Source of the DNA: Stagnihabitans lacustris | Lineage (GTDB): Bacteria; Pseudomonadota; Alphaproteobacteria; Rhodobacterales; Rhodobacteraceae | Direction of reading: 5' to 3' | Assembly (NCBI RefSeq): GCF_025950525.1 | Contig: NZ_JAPDGS010000001.1 | Span: forward strand, 124,001-188,000 | DNA length: 64,000 bases | The notes under the pieces: generated by a model | Database searches by the model: none | Told to the model about the DNA's origin: nothing | Seen by the model: the letters and a program-made list of their open reading frames with translations, nothing else | In this document: in pieces, positions 26,833 to 35,446 of the stretch | Numbering within the stretch: position 1 is the first letter of the stretch | Layout of the letters: the number at the start of each line of letters is the position of its first letter | Position numbers and translations under genes: made by a program

Positions 26833-27674
26833 CGCTTTTCCAGGAAGTCAAAGACATAGCGGTGCAGGCCGATCAAGCCGATCACGAAGGCCACCGCTGC
26901 AATGACCAGCACGTAATAGGGCGAGACGAAGCGGTCGTCGACGCTTGGGTAAAAGGCTGCCCGCATCGCCGTCACGAAATGGGTCATCGGTATCCATTTC
27001 AGATAGGAATAGACGCTGTCGGGCAGTTGGCTGATGGGGAACATCACGCCGGCCAGCAGGCTCATCGGCCGGTTGATATAGCTCCACAGGCTTTCATAGG
27101 CCGAAGACCACAGGAACAGCACCGAATTCATCGTCCCCACCCCAAGGCCAAGCGCCGCCGCCATGCCAAGGCTGAGCATGATGCCATAGACATCGGGATT
27201 CATGCGCAGGCCATAGAAGTGGATCGTGGCATAGACGGCCATCACGAAGACCAGGCAATTGGTGAAGACATTCAACAAAAAGCGCGACACCAGCACATCC
27301 ACCACCGTGACCGAGGGAAAGCCCAAGAGGTTGCCCGAAAACCGCACCGAGCCCGCCACCCGGCTTGCCACATGGGAGTAAAGGTGGAAGGGCAGGACCC
27401 CCGTCACATAGTAAAGCTGAAAGTTCGTGCCCAGCGGCGGCGTGCGCTGCACGATCGAGAAGGTCAGCGCCAGGATCAGGATCGAAATCAGCGGGTCGAT
27501 GAAGGTCCACAAAAAGCCCAGCGACGTCCGCGTCTCCCGCGAGCCGGTCTCGCGCATGATCAGCGCCATGATGACCCGCATGCTGCGAAACCGGCGCGAG
27601 CGGGGCTGTTGGGCCTCGGTCGGCGGGGTCCGGTCCAACGCGGTCGGGGCCGTCTCGGCGGAAATGGTCTGCAT
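26829..27674 (-). CDS. kpsM: Capsular polysaccharide ABC export permease (KpsM-like)
   Basis: A 281-residue permease of the ABC-2 group. A cytoplasmic N-terminus with MRVIMALIMRETGSRETRTS precedes the first helix, GFLWTFIDPLISILILAL. About six membrane segments follow, including the LLAGVMFPISQLP stretch typical of KpsM/BexB. It exports lipid-linked capsule chains with the ATPase at 29270. Unusually it is on the opposite strand from its kpsE and kpsT partners, separated from kpsE by a 150-base divergent region. The ATG at 27674 gives the usual length. Confidence 0.9.
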   Translation of the reverse strand: MQTISAETAPTALDRTPPTEAQQPRSRRFRSMRVIMALIMRETGSRETRTSLGFLWTFIDPLISILILALTFSIVQRTPPLGTNFQLYYVTGVLPFHLYSHVASRVAGSVRFSGNLLGFPSVTVVDVLVSRFLLNVFTNCLVFVMAVYATIHFYGLRMNPDVYGIMLSLGMAAALGLGVGTMNSVLFLWSSAYESLWSYINRPMSLLAGVMFPISQLPDSVYSYLKWIPMTHFVTAMRAAFYPSVDDRFVSPYYVLVIAAVAFVIGLIGLHRYVFDFLEKR

Positions 27675-27783
27675 TTTAGTCGTTTTCCTGACGATCGGGG
27701 CGGTCGGCACGGCGCGGGCGACGAGGGGGCGCGCAGTCCGCGCTTGTGAGCACCGCCGCGGCTGGGATAGTATTACCAGCAAG

Positions 27784-27828
27784 ATGAACAAGGCGCAAAC
27801 CGCTGCGCAGATCTGGACAAGCTTGTGA
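27784..27828 (+). CDS. Possible 14-codon leader peptide coupled to kpsE
   Basis: ATG at 27784 opens a short frame (MNKAQTAAQIWTSL). Its TGA overlaps the GTG that starts kpsE as GTGA (27825-27828). kpsE has no good ribosome-binding site of its own, so coupling from this peptide could help start it. This is inferred from layout alone and may be chance. Confidence 0.3.
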   Translation: MNKAQTAAQIWTSL

Positions 27829-29261
27829 AGACCCCCAACGCCAAGACCGACGCTGCCGCCAAGCCCGAGGTTGATGGCGTGACCGGGCCTTCGGGCATGT
27901 CCGGGGCCTTTGGCGGTCCGGTGCCGCCGGTGGCCGATGGCATGCCACGGCGGCAGTTGGCCGGACCGATGGGGCTTCATGCCCGCGCCTTGCGGCTGGC
28001 CCAGGATGAGGCGCCCGCTGCCCAGCCCGTGCCGCAACCCGTGCCGCCTCCCGCCCCGGTCCAGCAGGCACGTCCCCCGGTTCAACCGCAACCGCAACCC
28101 AAGCCAGCCCCCAAGCCCGCCGCCAAGGTCGAGAAAGAGCCTTTGACCACGGTCCGCGGCGCCCGGCTGCAAATGCGGCATTTCGTGCTGGCGGTCCTGT
28201 TCGTGTTCCTGGTCCTGCTGCCGCCGGCCATCTATGGCACCTATCTGCACACCACCGCCGTCGATCAATATCAAAGCGACGTCGGCTTCGGCAGCCGCAC
28301 CCAGGAGGGGTCGAACACCTTCGATGTCCTGGGGGTTCTGGGCGGCGGCGGGGCCTCGACCAAGGATATGGATATCCTGAACCATTTCGTCGACAGCCAA
28401 GAGCTGGTCGAACGGGTCGATGCCAAGTTGAACCTGCGCAAGATCTGGTCGCGCTATCCCGAGGACTGGTTCTTTTCCTTCCCCGCAGATGGCCCGATCG
28501 AGGACCTGGTGAAGTATTGGAACGACATGGTCGTGGTGAACTACGACAGTTCTTCGGGGCTTATGACGTTGAAAGTCTTTGCTTTCACGCCCGAAGATGC
28601 CCAGGCCATCGCCCATGAGATCGTGGTGGAATGCACCGCCATCATCAACGAAATGTCCAAGACGGCGCAGGACGACACGACGCGCTACGCCCGCGAAACC
28701 CTGGCCAAGGCCGAGGGGCGCTACCGCGATGCGCAAAACGCCCTCGCCGAATTCCGCATCAAGAACCATATCGTCGACCCGCAAACCCAGCTGAACGGCG
28801 CCAGCCAGGTGATCAACAGCCTGGTGCAGCAAAGGGCCGAGGCTCAGATCAACCTGGACCTGCTGATCGGCCAGGTCGCCGACACAGACCCGCGCATCGC
28901 CAACCTGAAGCGGCGGATCGAGGTGATCGAGAATCGCCTTGACGAAGAGACCGGCAAGGTGGGCTCCTTGGGCAATCCCGACGACCCGGGCTATGCCGCG
29001 CTGATCCGCGACTACCAGGGGCTGACGCTGGAGATGGATTTCTCGCAGAAATCCTATATCGCGGCCCAGGGCGCCTATGATCAGTCGATGACCGATGCGG
29101 TGCAGCAGACGCGCTACCTTGCGACTTTCCTGACGCCGACTGTGGCGCAATCGACGACGGCGCCGGACCGTCCCCTGCAAATCTTCCTGACCTTGCTGAC
29201 CGGCTTGCTGATCTGGACCTCGATTTCCATGATCTATTACGCGCTGCGGGACCGTCGATAG
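27825..29261 (+). CDS. kpsE: Capsule export inner-membrane protein (KpsE/CtrB-like)
   Basis: A 478-residue member of the polysaccharide co-polymerase/auxiliary family. A long proline- and glutamine-rich cytoplasmic N-terminus (residues 1-105, with repeated QPVP, PQPQPKP and APKPAA) precedes one helix (FVLAVLFVFLVLLPPAIYG). A periplasmic coiled-coil region (about residues 275-420) and a second helix near the C-terminus (FLTLLTGLLIWTSISMIYY) follow. The annotated start is a GTG. ATG codons at residues 25 and 40 are alternatives inside the low-complexity leader. It links the ABC exporter to the outer-membrane channel, which is not in this window. Confidence 0.88.
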   Translation: MKTPNAKTDAAAKPEVDGVTGPSGMSGAFGGPVPPVADGMPRRQLAGPMGLHARALRLAQDEAPAAQPVPQPVPPPAPVQQARPPVQPQPQPKPAPKPAAKVEKEPLTTVRGARLQMRHFVLAVLFVFLVLLPPAIYGTYLHTTAVDQYQSDVGFGSRTQEGSNTFDVLGVLGGGGASTKDMDILNHFVDSQELVERVDAKLNLRKIWSRYPEDWFFSFPADGPIEDLVKYWNDMVVVNYDSSSGLMTLKVFAFTPEDAQAIAHEIVVECTAIINEMSKTAQDDTTRYARETLAKAEGRYRDAQNALAEFRIKNHIVDPQTQLNGASQVINSLVQQRAEAQINLDLLIGQVADTDPRIANLKRRIEVIENRLDEETGKVGSLGNPDDPGYAALIRDYQGLTLEMDFSQKSYIAAQGAYDQSMTDAVQQTRYLATFLTPTVAQSTTAPDRPLQIFLTLLTGLLIWTSISMIYYALRDRR

Positions 29262-29269
29262 GGCTTGTC

Positions 29270-29953
29270 ATGATCAGCTTCGAGCATGTGACCAAGGCGT
29301 TCTGGTATCGCGGCCAGCCGAAATATGTGGCGCGCGACATCCATGCGGTGATCCCGACCGGGGCCAAGATCGGCATCCTGGGCCGCAATGGCGCGGGCAA
29401 ATCGACGCTGATGGGGATGATCGCGGGCAACATCAACCCCGATTTCGGCATGGTCAAGGTCAGCGGCGAGATCTCTTGGCCCATCGGCCTGACCGGCTGC
29501 ATCCAGGGCGACATGACGGGGGCGCAGAATGTCCGCTTCATCGCGCGGGTCTATGGCGTGGACACGGACGAGCTGGTGGAATTCGTCGATGACTTCGCCG
29601 AGCTGGGCGCCAATTACTACGAGCCGGTAAAGACTTATTCGACGGGCATGCGCGGGCGGCTGAACTTCGGCATGTCGATGGGCATCCGGTTCAACACCTA
29701 TCTGCTGGACGAGGTCCATTCGACGGGCGACCTGTCCTTCAAGCAAAAGGCCGAAGACCTGTTCAACGACCGGATGCACAGCGCGGGCGTGGTCCTGATC
29801 TCACATTCCGAACGCAACTTGCGCAGCCTTTGCACCACCGGCGCAGTGCTGGAACATGGCCGCCTGACCTTCTATGACACGATTGACGAGGCCATCGAGG
29901 CCCATAACAGAAATATGCGCTTTGGCAGTCCGAATGCGGCTTCGGTCGCCTGA
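29270..29953 (+). CDS. kpsT: Capsular polysaccharide ABC export ATPase (KpsT-like)
   Basis: A 227-residue ATPase. Walker A is GRNGAGKST (about residues 38-46). The family-specific degenerate signature YSTGMRGRLNFGMS replaces LSGGQ, and Walker B reads TYLLDEVHSTGD. The H-loop is LISHSERNLRSLC. These are the KpsT/CtrD features. It begins eight bases after kpsE and is followed by galE, so kpsE-kpsT-galE is probably one transcript. Confidence 0.92.
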   Translation: MISFEHVTKAFWYRGQPKYVARDIHAVIPTGAKIGILGRNGAGKSTLMGMIAGNINPDFGMVKVSGEISWPIGLTGCIQGDMTGAQNVRFIARVYGVDTDELVEFVDDFAELGANYYEPVKTYSTGMRGRLNFGMSMGIRFNTYLLDEVHSTGDLSFKQKAEDLFNDRMHSAGVVLISHSERNLRSLCTTGAVLEHGRLTFYDTIDEAIEAHNRNMRFGSPNAASVA

Positions 29954-29976
29954 GGACCGCGGCGCGACAGGAGAAA

Positions 29977-30960
29977 ATGATGCATGTTCTGGTGACGGGG
30001 GGGGCGGGCTATATCGGCGCTCATGCCTGCAAGGCATTGAAAGCGGCGGGTTTTACGCCGGTGGCCTTTGACAACTTCTCGACCGGCTGGCGGCAGGCGG
30101 TTAAGTTCGGACCTCTGGCCCAGGGCGACCTGATGGACCGCGCCTCGATCGACGCGGCGATTGCGACCTATAAGCCGGTGGCGATCATGCATTTCGCGGC
30201 CCTGTCTCTGGTCGGCGAATCGATGACCAATCCGGGGAAATACTGGCGCACCAATGTGAACGGCAGCTTGAACCTGATCGAGGCGGCCTTGGCGGCCGGC
30301 ATCAAGAACTTTGTCTTTTCAAGCACTTGCGCCACCTATGGCGAGCTGGATGGCGTGTCCTTGGACGAGGATACGCCCCAGACCCCGATCAACGCCTATG
30401 GCGGATCAAAGCGCGCCATCGAGATGTTGCTTCGTGACTTCGAAAAGTCGGATGGGCTGAATTCAGTGATCTTCCGTTACTTCAACGTCGCGGGTGCCGA
30501 CCCGGAGGGCGAGGTGGGCGAACAGCATGTCCCCGAAACCCATCTGATCCCGCTGATGCTGGATGCCATCGACGGAAAACGCGCGGCTTTGACGGTTTTT
30601 GGCAGTGATTACAAGACCAAGGACGGCACCTGCATCCGCGATTACGTGCATGTCATGGATCTGGTTGACGCCCATATCCTTGGCCTGCGCTGGCTTTTGG
30701 ACGGCAAGGCCAGCCGGGTCTTCTGCCTGGGCTCCGGCAATGGATTCACCGTCCGCGAGGTGATCGAGGCCAGCCGCATCGTCACCAACCGCGAGGTCCC
30801 GATCATCGAGGGCGCGCGGCGGGCGGGGGATGCGACCTCGCTGGTGTCGGGCTCGCAACGTGCGGTCACGGAACTGGGCTGGGAGCCGAAACGGTCGACC
30901 CTGCAACAGATGATCGGCGACGCCTGGCGGTGGTCGAAACAGCCCGCCTTTACCGAATAA
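29977..30960 (+). CDS. galE: UDP-glucose 4-epimerase
   Basis: A 327-residue extended short-chain dehydrogenase that interconverts UDP-glucose and UDP-galactose. VTGGAGYIGAHACKAL binds NAD+, FSSTCATYGE holds the catalytic Ser/Thr, and Tyr141-Lys145 (NAYGGSKRAIE) form the active site. FRYFNVAGADPEG is family-typical. The start is one of two adjacent ATG codons (29977 or 29980), after AGGAG. It likely supplies galactose for the capsule whose export genes precede it. Its end overlaps the convergent amidase gene by 11 bases. Confidence 0.95.
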   Translation: MMHVLVTGGAGYIGAHACKALKAAGFTPVAFDNFSTGWRQAVKFGPLAQGDLMDRASIDAAIATYKPVAIMHFAALSLVGESMTNPGKYWRTNVNGSLNLIEAALAAGIKNFVFSSTCATYGELDGVSLDEDTPQTPINAYGGSKRAIEMLLRDFEKSDGLNSVIFRYFNVAGADPEGEVGEQHVPETHLIPLMLDAIDGKRAALTVFGSDYKTKDGTCIRDYVHVMDLVDAHILGLRWLLDGKASRVFCLGSGNGFTVREVIEASRIVTNREVPIIEGARRAGDATSLVSGSQRAVTELGWEPKRSTLQQMIGDAWRWSKQPAFTE

Positions 30961-31717
30961 AGCGACGGTCGCGCGCCTGGGTGGTCAGGCGCGCGGGGTC
31001 AGGCGGGGGAATGTCGGCGACCAACAGCGCAGGCCCCGCGCCGGCCTGCGCCATCACCTGCCCATGCGGCCCGGTGATCACCGACAGGCCGAAATAGGCG
31101 CAATCGCCCTCGTCGCCGCAGTAATTGGCATAGGCAATCGACAGCGCGTGATTGGCCGAATGGGCCGGGACGACCGATTGCGCCACGTTTTCAAACGGCT
31201 TGGGGCAGGCGGTCGGACACAGGATCAGATCGACACCCATCGCCTTCAAGGCGCTGATATGATGGTCGAATTCGATGTCATAGCAAATCAGCAGCGCGGC
31301 CTTGCGCCCGTGAAAGTCAAAGACCGCATAGGCCTCGCCAAAGGCAAACAGCCTCTGTTCGCGCGGCCCGAACAGCTGGATCTTGCGGTAATGCGCCAGT
31401 TCCGCGCCATCCGCGCCAAAGGCCACGGCAGCGTTATACAAAACCCCCTCCCGCTCGGCATAGCCCACGACCAGCCCACAGCAGGCCTCTCGCGCAAGCG
31501 CCGCCAGCCGCTGATGCCATGGCCCGCCCCGCGGTTGGGCCAGATCGACCAAAGCGTCCTGATTATAGCCCGGCAAATACAGCTCCGGCGCCACAAGCAC
31601 CCGCGCCCCCATCGCCCCCGCAGCCCGCAACGCCGCACCAAGCGCGGTCATCCCCGCCTCGATATCACATTCCACCGACGGGCCCTGCCAAAGGGCGATT
31701 CGCATATCCTGTTCCAT
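30950..31717 (-). CDS. Carbon-nitrogen hydrolase (nitrilase superfamily)
   Basis: A 255-residue amidase-type protein. The catalytic triad is Glu45 (LVAPELYLPGY), Lys112 (HYRKIQLFG) and Cys145 (LLICYDIEF). It probably hydrolyses an amide, N-carbamoyl compound or nitrile; the physiological substrate is not clear from sequence. The start at 31717 is used; an ATG at 31705 would shorten it by four residues and has poorer ribosome-binding spacing. It is divergent from the LysR gene at 31775, only 57 bases away, so that regulator may control it. Confidence 0.88.
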   Translation of the reverse strand: MEQDMRIALWQGPSVECDIEAGMTALGAALRAAGAMGARVLVAPELYLPGYNQDALVDLAQPRGGPWHQRLAALAREACCGLVVGYAEREGVLYNAAVAFGADGAELAHYRKIQLFGPREQRLFAFGEAYAVFDFHGRKAALLICYDIEFDHHISALKAMGVDLILCPTACPKPFENVAQSVVPAHSANHALSIAYANYCGDEGDCAYFGLSVITGPHGQVMAQAGAGPALLVADIPPPDPARLTTQARDRRFIR

Positions 31718-31774
31718 GGTTGTATCCGATCAGACCCCATGGAACCCCTCAAGCAAAACCGCCATAGTCGGCCC

Positions 31775-32644
31775 ATGGATCGCTTGGCGCCTGAAAGAAT
31801 GTTCCTGATGGTCGTCGAGACCGGCTCCTTTGCGCGTGCGGCAGAGCGGCTTGGCGCGGGCTCGGGTCAGGCGTCGAAACTGGTGCAGCGGCTGGAGGCG
31901 GAGTTGGGGGTGAAACTTCTGAACCGCACCACCCGCGCGCTGGCCCTGACCGAGGCGGGCCAGCTTTACGCCGACCGCCTGCGTCAGGTGATCGAGGCGC
32001 TGGACGATGTCACCGCCGATCTGCAGCACGCGGCCATCACCCCGCGCGGCCGCCTGCGCCTGACCGCGCCTTTGTCTTTCGGCACGATCCGCCTGGCCCC
32101 GGTGCTGGCCGATTTCGCCCTTTCTTTCCCCGATATCGCGCTGGAGGTGCAGTTCACCGACCGCCTGACCAACCTTGTCGAAGAGGGCTTTGACGCCGCC
32201 ATCCGCATCGGCCTTGTCACCGATACCAGCCTCAAGGCGCGCAAACTGGGCGAGGCGCGGATCATCGCCGTGGCCTCTCCGGCCTATCTTGCGGCGCAGG
32301 GCACGCCGCTGGTGCCGCAGGATCTGACCGCGCATGAGGCGGTGATCGACCTGAACTCTCGGGAGCCGCGGTCCTGGCCCTTTGCGACCGAAAGGGTCCT
32401 GGTCCAGGGGCGGCTGGCGTTTTCCAACGCCACCGCCTGCCTGGCCGCGGCCGAGGCGGGGCTTGGCGTGACCCGCATCCCCGAGTTCGTGGCGGCAGGC
32501 AGCATCGCGGCGGGGCGGGTGGTTCACCTTTTGGCCGAATACGAGGCGCCTTTGCTGGGCATCCATCTGCTGTATCCCGCCGACCGCCGTGTGACCGCGA
32601 AACTGCGGGCGTTGATCGACTTCATGGCCCGCGCCCTGCGGTAA
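31775..32644 (+). CDS. LysR family transcriptional regulator
   Basis: A 289-residue regulator. The N-terminal helix-turn-helix (FLMVVETGSFARAAERLGAG, then GQASKLVQRLEAELGVKLL) is followed by a periplasmic-binding-like effector domain (RGRLRLTAPLSFGTIRLAPV onward). It lies between a divergent amidase gene and the downstream DoxX-VOC-hydroquinone reductase-hydrolase genes. By gene order it likely controls one or both sets. The frame is open from 31064, but that part is antisense to the amidase. Confidence 0.9.
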   Translation: MDRLAPERMFLMVVETGSFARAAERLGAGSGQASKLVQRLEAELGVKLLNRTTRALALTEAGQLYADRLRQVIEALDDVTADLQHAAITPRGRLRLTAPLSFGTIRLAPVLADFALSFPDIALEVQFTDRLTNLVEEGFDAAIRIGLVTDTSLKARKLGEARIIAVASPAYLAAQGTPLVPQDLTAHEAVIDLNSREPRSWPFATERVLVQGRLAFSNATACLAAAEAGLGVTRIPEFVAAGSIAAGRVVHLLAEYEAPLLGIHLLYPADRRVTAKLRALIDFMARALR

Positions 32645-32671
32645 CTTCCAATTCGGAAGGAATGAACTTCC
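32645..32671. promoter_or_regulatory. Possible operator between LysR gene and doxX
   Basis: CTTCC (32645-32649) and GGAAG (32655-32659) form a small inverted repeat directly after the LysR stop. A further CTTCC (32667-32671) repeats the word at one-and-a-half-turn spacing. Another GGAAG occurs near 32697. These could be sites for the LysR protein in front of the downstream genes. No strong promoter is recognisable. Confidence 0.3.
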
Positions 32672-32735
32672 CCGCGCCCGGATTGCCCTTTTCCTTGGAA
32701 GGGCGCATCTAGCCTCCATATCCAAGGAGAACCCC

Positions 32736-33152
32736 ATGACCACTGTGACCACCGAATTCGCCACCGAGCGTTCCACCGACCTCGCCGCCGCCCTGCTGCG
32801 CGTCGTCAACGGCGGGCTCTTTCTGTTCCACGGCCTGGTGAAGGTCTTTGTCTTCACCCTCCCCGGCACCGTGGGCTATTTCGAGTCGATCGGCCTGCCG
32901 GGCTTTCTGGCCTATCTGACGATCCTGGCCGAAGTCGGCGGCGGCCTTGCGCTGCTTGTGGGCTTCCGCGTCAAGCTGGTGTCGCTGCCCCTGGCCGCCG
33001 TTCTGGTCGGCGCTGCGATCTTTGGTCACGGCGGCGCGGGCTTTGTCTTTTCGAACGCGGGCGGCGGCTGGGAATATCCGGCTTATTGGGCCATCGTGAT
33101 GGTTGCCCAGGCCCTGCTGGGCGCTGGCGCCTGGTCCTTCGACCGCAAGTAA
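32736..33152 (+). CDS. DoxX family membrane protein
   Basis: A 138-residue membrane protein with four helices (LAAALLRVVNGGLFLFHGLVK; FLAYLTILAEVGGGLALLVG; LPLAAVLVGAAIFGHG; YWAIVMVAQALLGAGAW). It fits the DoxX/MhqP-type family, some members of which act in quinone and redox stress or work with a catabolic oxidoreductase. AAGGAG lies upstream of the ATG. It is the first gene after the LysR regulator and precedes a VOC protein, a glutathionyl-hydroquinone reductase and a hydrolase. Confidence 0.88.
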   Translation: MTTVTTEFATERSTDLAAALLRVVNGGLFLFHGLVKVFVFTLPGTVGYFESIGLPGFLAYLTILAEVGGGLALLVGFRVKLVSLPLAAVLVGAAIFGHGGAGFVFSNAGGGWEYPAYWAIVMVAQALLGAGAWSFDRK

Positions 33153-33218
33153 GCCCTTCCGGCTCCCTTTCGGGCGGTCCGGATGCGTCTGGGCCGCCCT
33201 TTTCATTGGAGATACATC

Positions 33219-34001
33219 ATGTCCACCGCCTCTGCGCCGATCGAGATCGGCCATGTCGCCTTGACCGTGCGCGATCTGCCCGGGATGGCGACCTTCTACG
33301 AAAGCCTTCTGGGCCTGGCGCGGCTGTCTTCGGACAATGCTGTGGTGCGGTTGGGGACGGGGGATCAGACCCTGGTCGAACTGCGCGGCGACAAGGCCGC
33401 CAAGCCCAACACCGGGCGCGAGGCGGGGTTGTTTCACACCGCCTTTCTGATGCCGTCGCGCGCCGATCTGGGCGCCTGGCTGATCCATACGGCGGAAAAC
33501 CGCATCGCCCTGGAGGGCGCCAGCGATCACCTGGTGTCAGAGGCGATCTATCTTTCGGACCCCGAGGGCAATGGGATCGAGGTCTATGTCGACCGGCCCC
33601 GCGTCGCTTGGTATGGGCCCGATGGCCAGATCAAGATGGCCACCGACGGGCTGGACCTGAACGCCGTCGCCCGCAGCGCAAAGGGCCCCTATCGCGCCGC
33701 GCCGAAGGGCCTGGTCGTGGGCCATGTCCACCTGCAGGTCGGCAACCTGACCGAGGCCGAGGGATTTTACCACGATACCATGGGCTTGCCGATCACGGCG
33801 CATTATCCCGGCGCGGCCTTTTATGGGTCGGGCGGCTATCATCACCACCTGGCCACGAATATCTGGAACTCACGCGGGGCCAAGACCCGCACGCCGGGCA
33901 TGACCGGCCTGGTCGAAGTGGGCCTTCGCGCCGACCCCGGCCTTTTGCCCGCAACCCTGACTGACCCCTGGGGCACCCAGTTCACCGTGACGGAGAAGTA
34001 A
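33219..34001 (+). CDS. VOC superfamily protein, ring-cleavage dioxygenase-like (CatE/MhqO-type)
   Basis: A 260-residue two-module vicinal-oxygen-chelate protein. Module 1 starts IGHVALTVRDLPGMATFYES, and module 2 starts VGHVHLQVGNLTEAEGFYHD after residue 165. Candidate metal ligands are the His in each GHV and the acidic residue in SDPEGNGIEVY. The organisation matches CatE/MhqA/MhqO-like proteins that open catechol or hydroquinone rings. The ATG at 33219 is chosen over 33183. It abuts the next gene with no gap (stop at 33999-34001, start at 34002). Confidence 0.82.
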   Translation: MSTASAPIEIGHVALTVRDLPGMATFYESLLGLARLSSDNAVVRLGTGDQTLVELRGDKAAKPNTGREAGLFHTAFLMPSRADLGAWLIHTAENRIALEGASDHLVSEAIYLSDPEGNGIEVYVDRPRVAWYGPDGQIKMATDGLDLNAVARSAKGPYRAAPKGLVVGHVHLQVGNLTEAEGFYHDTMGLPITAHYPGAAFYGSGGYHHHLATNIWNSRGAKTRTPGMTGLVEVGLRADPGLLPATLTDPWGTQFTVTEK

Positions 34002-34919
34002 ATGCTGATCGACGGCAAATGGACGCAAGACTGGCAGCCGGTGCAGGCCAAGGATGAAAAGGGCGGCTTTGTTCGTCAGGTCTCCAGCTTTCGGCACCGT
34101 CTGGGCGGCGCTTTTCCCGCCGAGGCCGGGCGCTATCACCTTTACGTCGCGCTGATCTGCCCCTGGGCCTCGCGCACCTTGATGGCCCGCAAACTCAAGG
34201 GGTTGGAGGATGTGATCACGGTTTCGGTGGTGGAACCGGCCCTGACCGCGCAGGGCTGGGAATTCGCCACGCCCGATCCCCTGACCGGGGCGAAATATAT
34301 GCATCAGGTCTATACCAAGGCCGATCCCCATGTCTCGGGGCGGGCCACGGTGCCGGTCCTGTGGGACAAGGTAACGGGGCAGATCGTGAACAACGAATCC
34401 GCCGATATCCTGCGGATTTTCAACGAGGATTTCGGCGGCTTGGCCTCGGGTCCCGACCTGTATCCCTTGGCTTTGCGGGGCGAAATCGACGCCCTGAACG
34501 AGGTGGTCTATCCCGGCCTGAACAACGGCGTTTACCGCGCGGGATTTGCCACGACGCAAGAGGCCTATGACGAGGCCGTGGCGCTGGTGTTTGACACGCT
34601 GACGGCCCTTGAGGCCCGGATGTCGGACGGCCGCACCTGGCTGATGGGGGAGATTTTCACCGAGGCCGATATCCGCGCCTTTGTCACCGCGGTGCGCTTT
34701 GACGTGGCCTATCACGGCATCTTCAAATGCAACCTGCGGCGCTTTGCCGATCATGCCCGCCTTCAGGCCTGGATGGAGCGGGTCCTTGCGCTGCCGGGGG
34801 TGGCCCAGACGGTCAGCCTGGACCATATCAAGCGCGGTTACTACTCGATCAAGACGTTGAATCCGAACGGAATCATCCCGCGGGGGCCGGATCTGGCCTG
34901 GGCACGGGGGCTGGCATGA
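34002..34919 (+). CDS. Glutathionyl-hydroquinone reductase (YqjG/ECM4-type)
   Basis: A 305-residue Xi-class glutathione transferase that removes glutathione from glutathionyl-hydroquinones. The thioredoxin-like domain has the catalytic Cys in ALICPWASRTLMARKLKG (about residue 54). VPVLWDKVTGQIVNNESADI is the glutathione-binding region, and FTEADIRAFVTAVRFDVAYHG lies in the helical domain. The preceding FRHRLGGAFPAEAGRYHLYV is typical of the family. It shares four bases with the downstream hydrolase start. Its position in this operon supports a role in quinone recycling. Confidence 0.9.
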   Translation: MLIDGKWTQDWQPVQAKDEKGGFVRQVSSFRHRLGGAFPAEAGRYHLYVALICPWASRTLMARKLKGLEDVITVSVVEPALTAQGWEFATPDPLTGAKYMHQVYTKADPHVSGRATVPVLWDKVTGQIVNNESADILRIFNEDFGGLASGPDLYPLALRGEIDALNEVVYPGLNNGVYRAGFATTQEAYDEAVALVFDTLTALEARMSDGRTWLMGEIFTEADIRAFVTAVRFDVAYHGIFKCNLRRFADHARLQAWMERVLALPGVAQTVSLDHIKRGYYSIKTLNPNGIIPRGPDLAWARGLA

Positions 34920-35446
34920 CCCATGTCCTGATGTTGCATGGTGTGGGCGGCAATGGGGCGGGGCTTTTGCCTTTGGCCTCCCATCTGGACCTGCCGGGGT
35001 TGACCTTTTCGGCCCCCAATGCGCCGCATCCGGCGGGGCCGGGGGCTTGGGCGTGGTTCGATATCGCGGGGGTGACGGTGGAAAACCGCCCCGCAAGGGT
35101 GCGCGCGGCGCGGGCGGGGCTGGATGCGCTGATCGAAGGGACGCCGGTGCTTTTGGGCTTTTCCCAAGGGTCGATCATGGCGCTGGATGCTTTGGCGCGG
35201 GGCAAGGTCGCCACGGTCGTGGCCTTTGCCGGGCGTCTGGCCTTTGACGGCCCCCTGACCCCGCAAGCGGGCGCCCGCGTCCTGCTGTTGGGCGGCCAAC
35301 ATGACCCGATGATGCCGCCCGATGTCACGCGTGAGGCCGCAGCCCGGCTGCAAGCTGCGGGCGTCACGGTCCAGATGCTGATCGAACCCATCGGCCACGA
35401 GATCGGCCCGCAAGGCCTTGCCGCCGCACGCAAGTTTCTTCAGTAA
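34916..35446 (+). CDS. Alpha/beta hydrolase, carboxylesterase/phospholipase type (MhqD-like)
   Basis: A 176-residue serine hydrolase. The N-terminal LMLHGVGGNGAGLLPL is the oxyanion region, and the nucleophile lies in LLGFSQGSIMALD (about residue 82). The acid is in LLGGQHDPMMPP, and the His is in EPIGHEIGPQG. This compact form resembles YpfH/MhqD hydrolases. Its ATG overlaps the stop of the hydroquinone reductase (ATGA). The substrate is unknown. Confidence 0.85.
   Translation: MTHVLMLHGVGGNGAGLLPLASHLDLPGLTFSAPNAPHPAGPGAWAWFDIAGVTVENRPARVRAARAGLDALIEGTPVLLGFSQGSIMALDALARGKVATVVAFAGRLAFDGPLTPQAGARVLLLGGQHDPMMPPDVTREAAARLQAAGVTVQMLIEPIGHEIGPQGLAAARKFLQ

Noticed and set aside
27427-27828. 133-codon plus-strand frame ending at the kpsE start
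   Set aside because: Mostly antisense to kpsM. Only the final 14 codons are retained as a tentative leader peptide.
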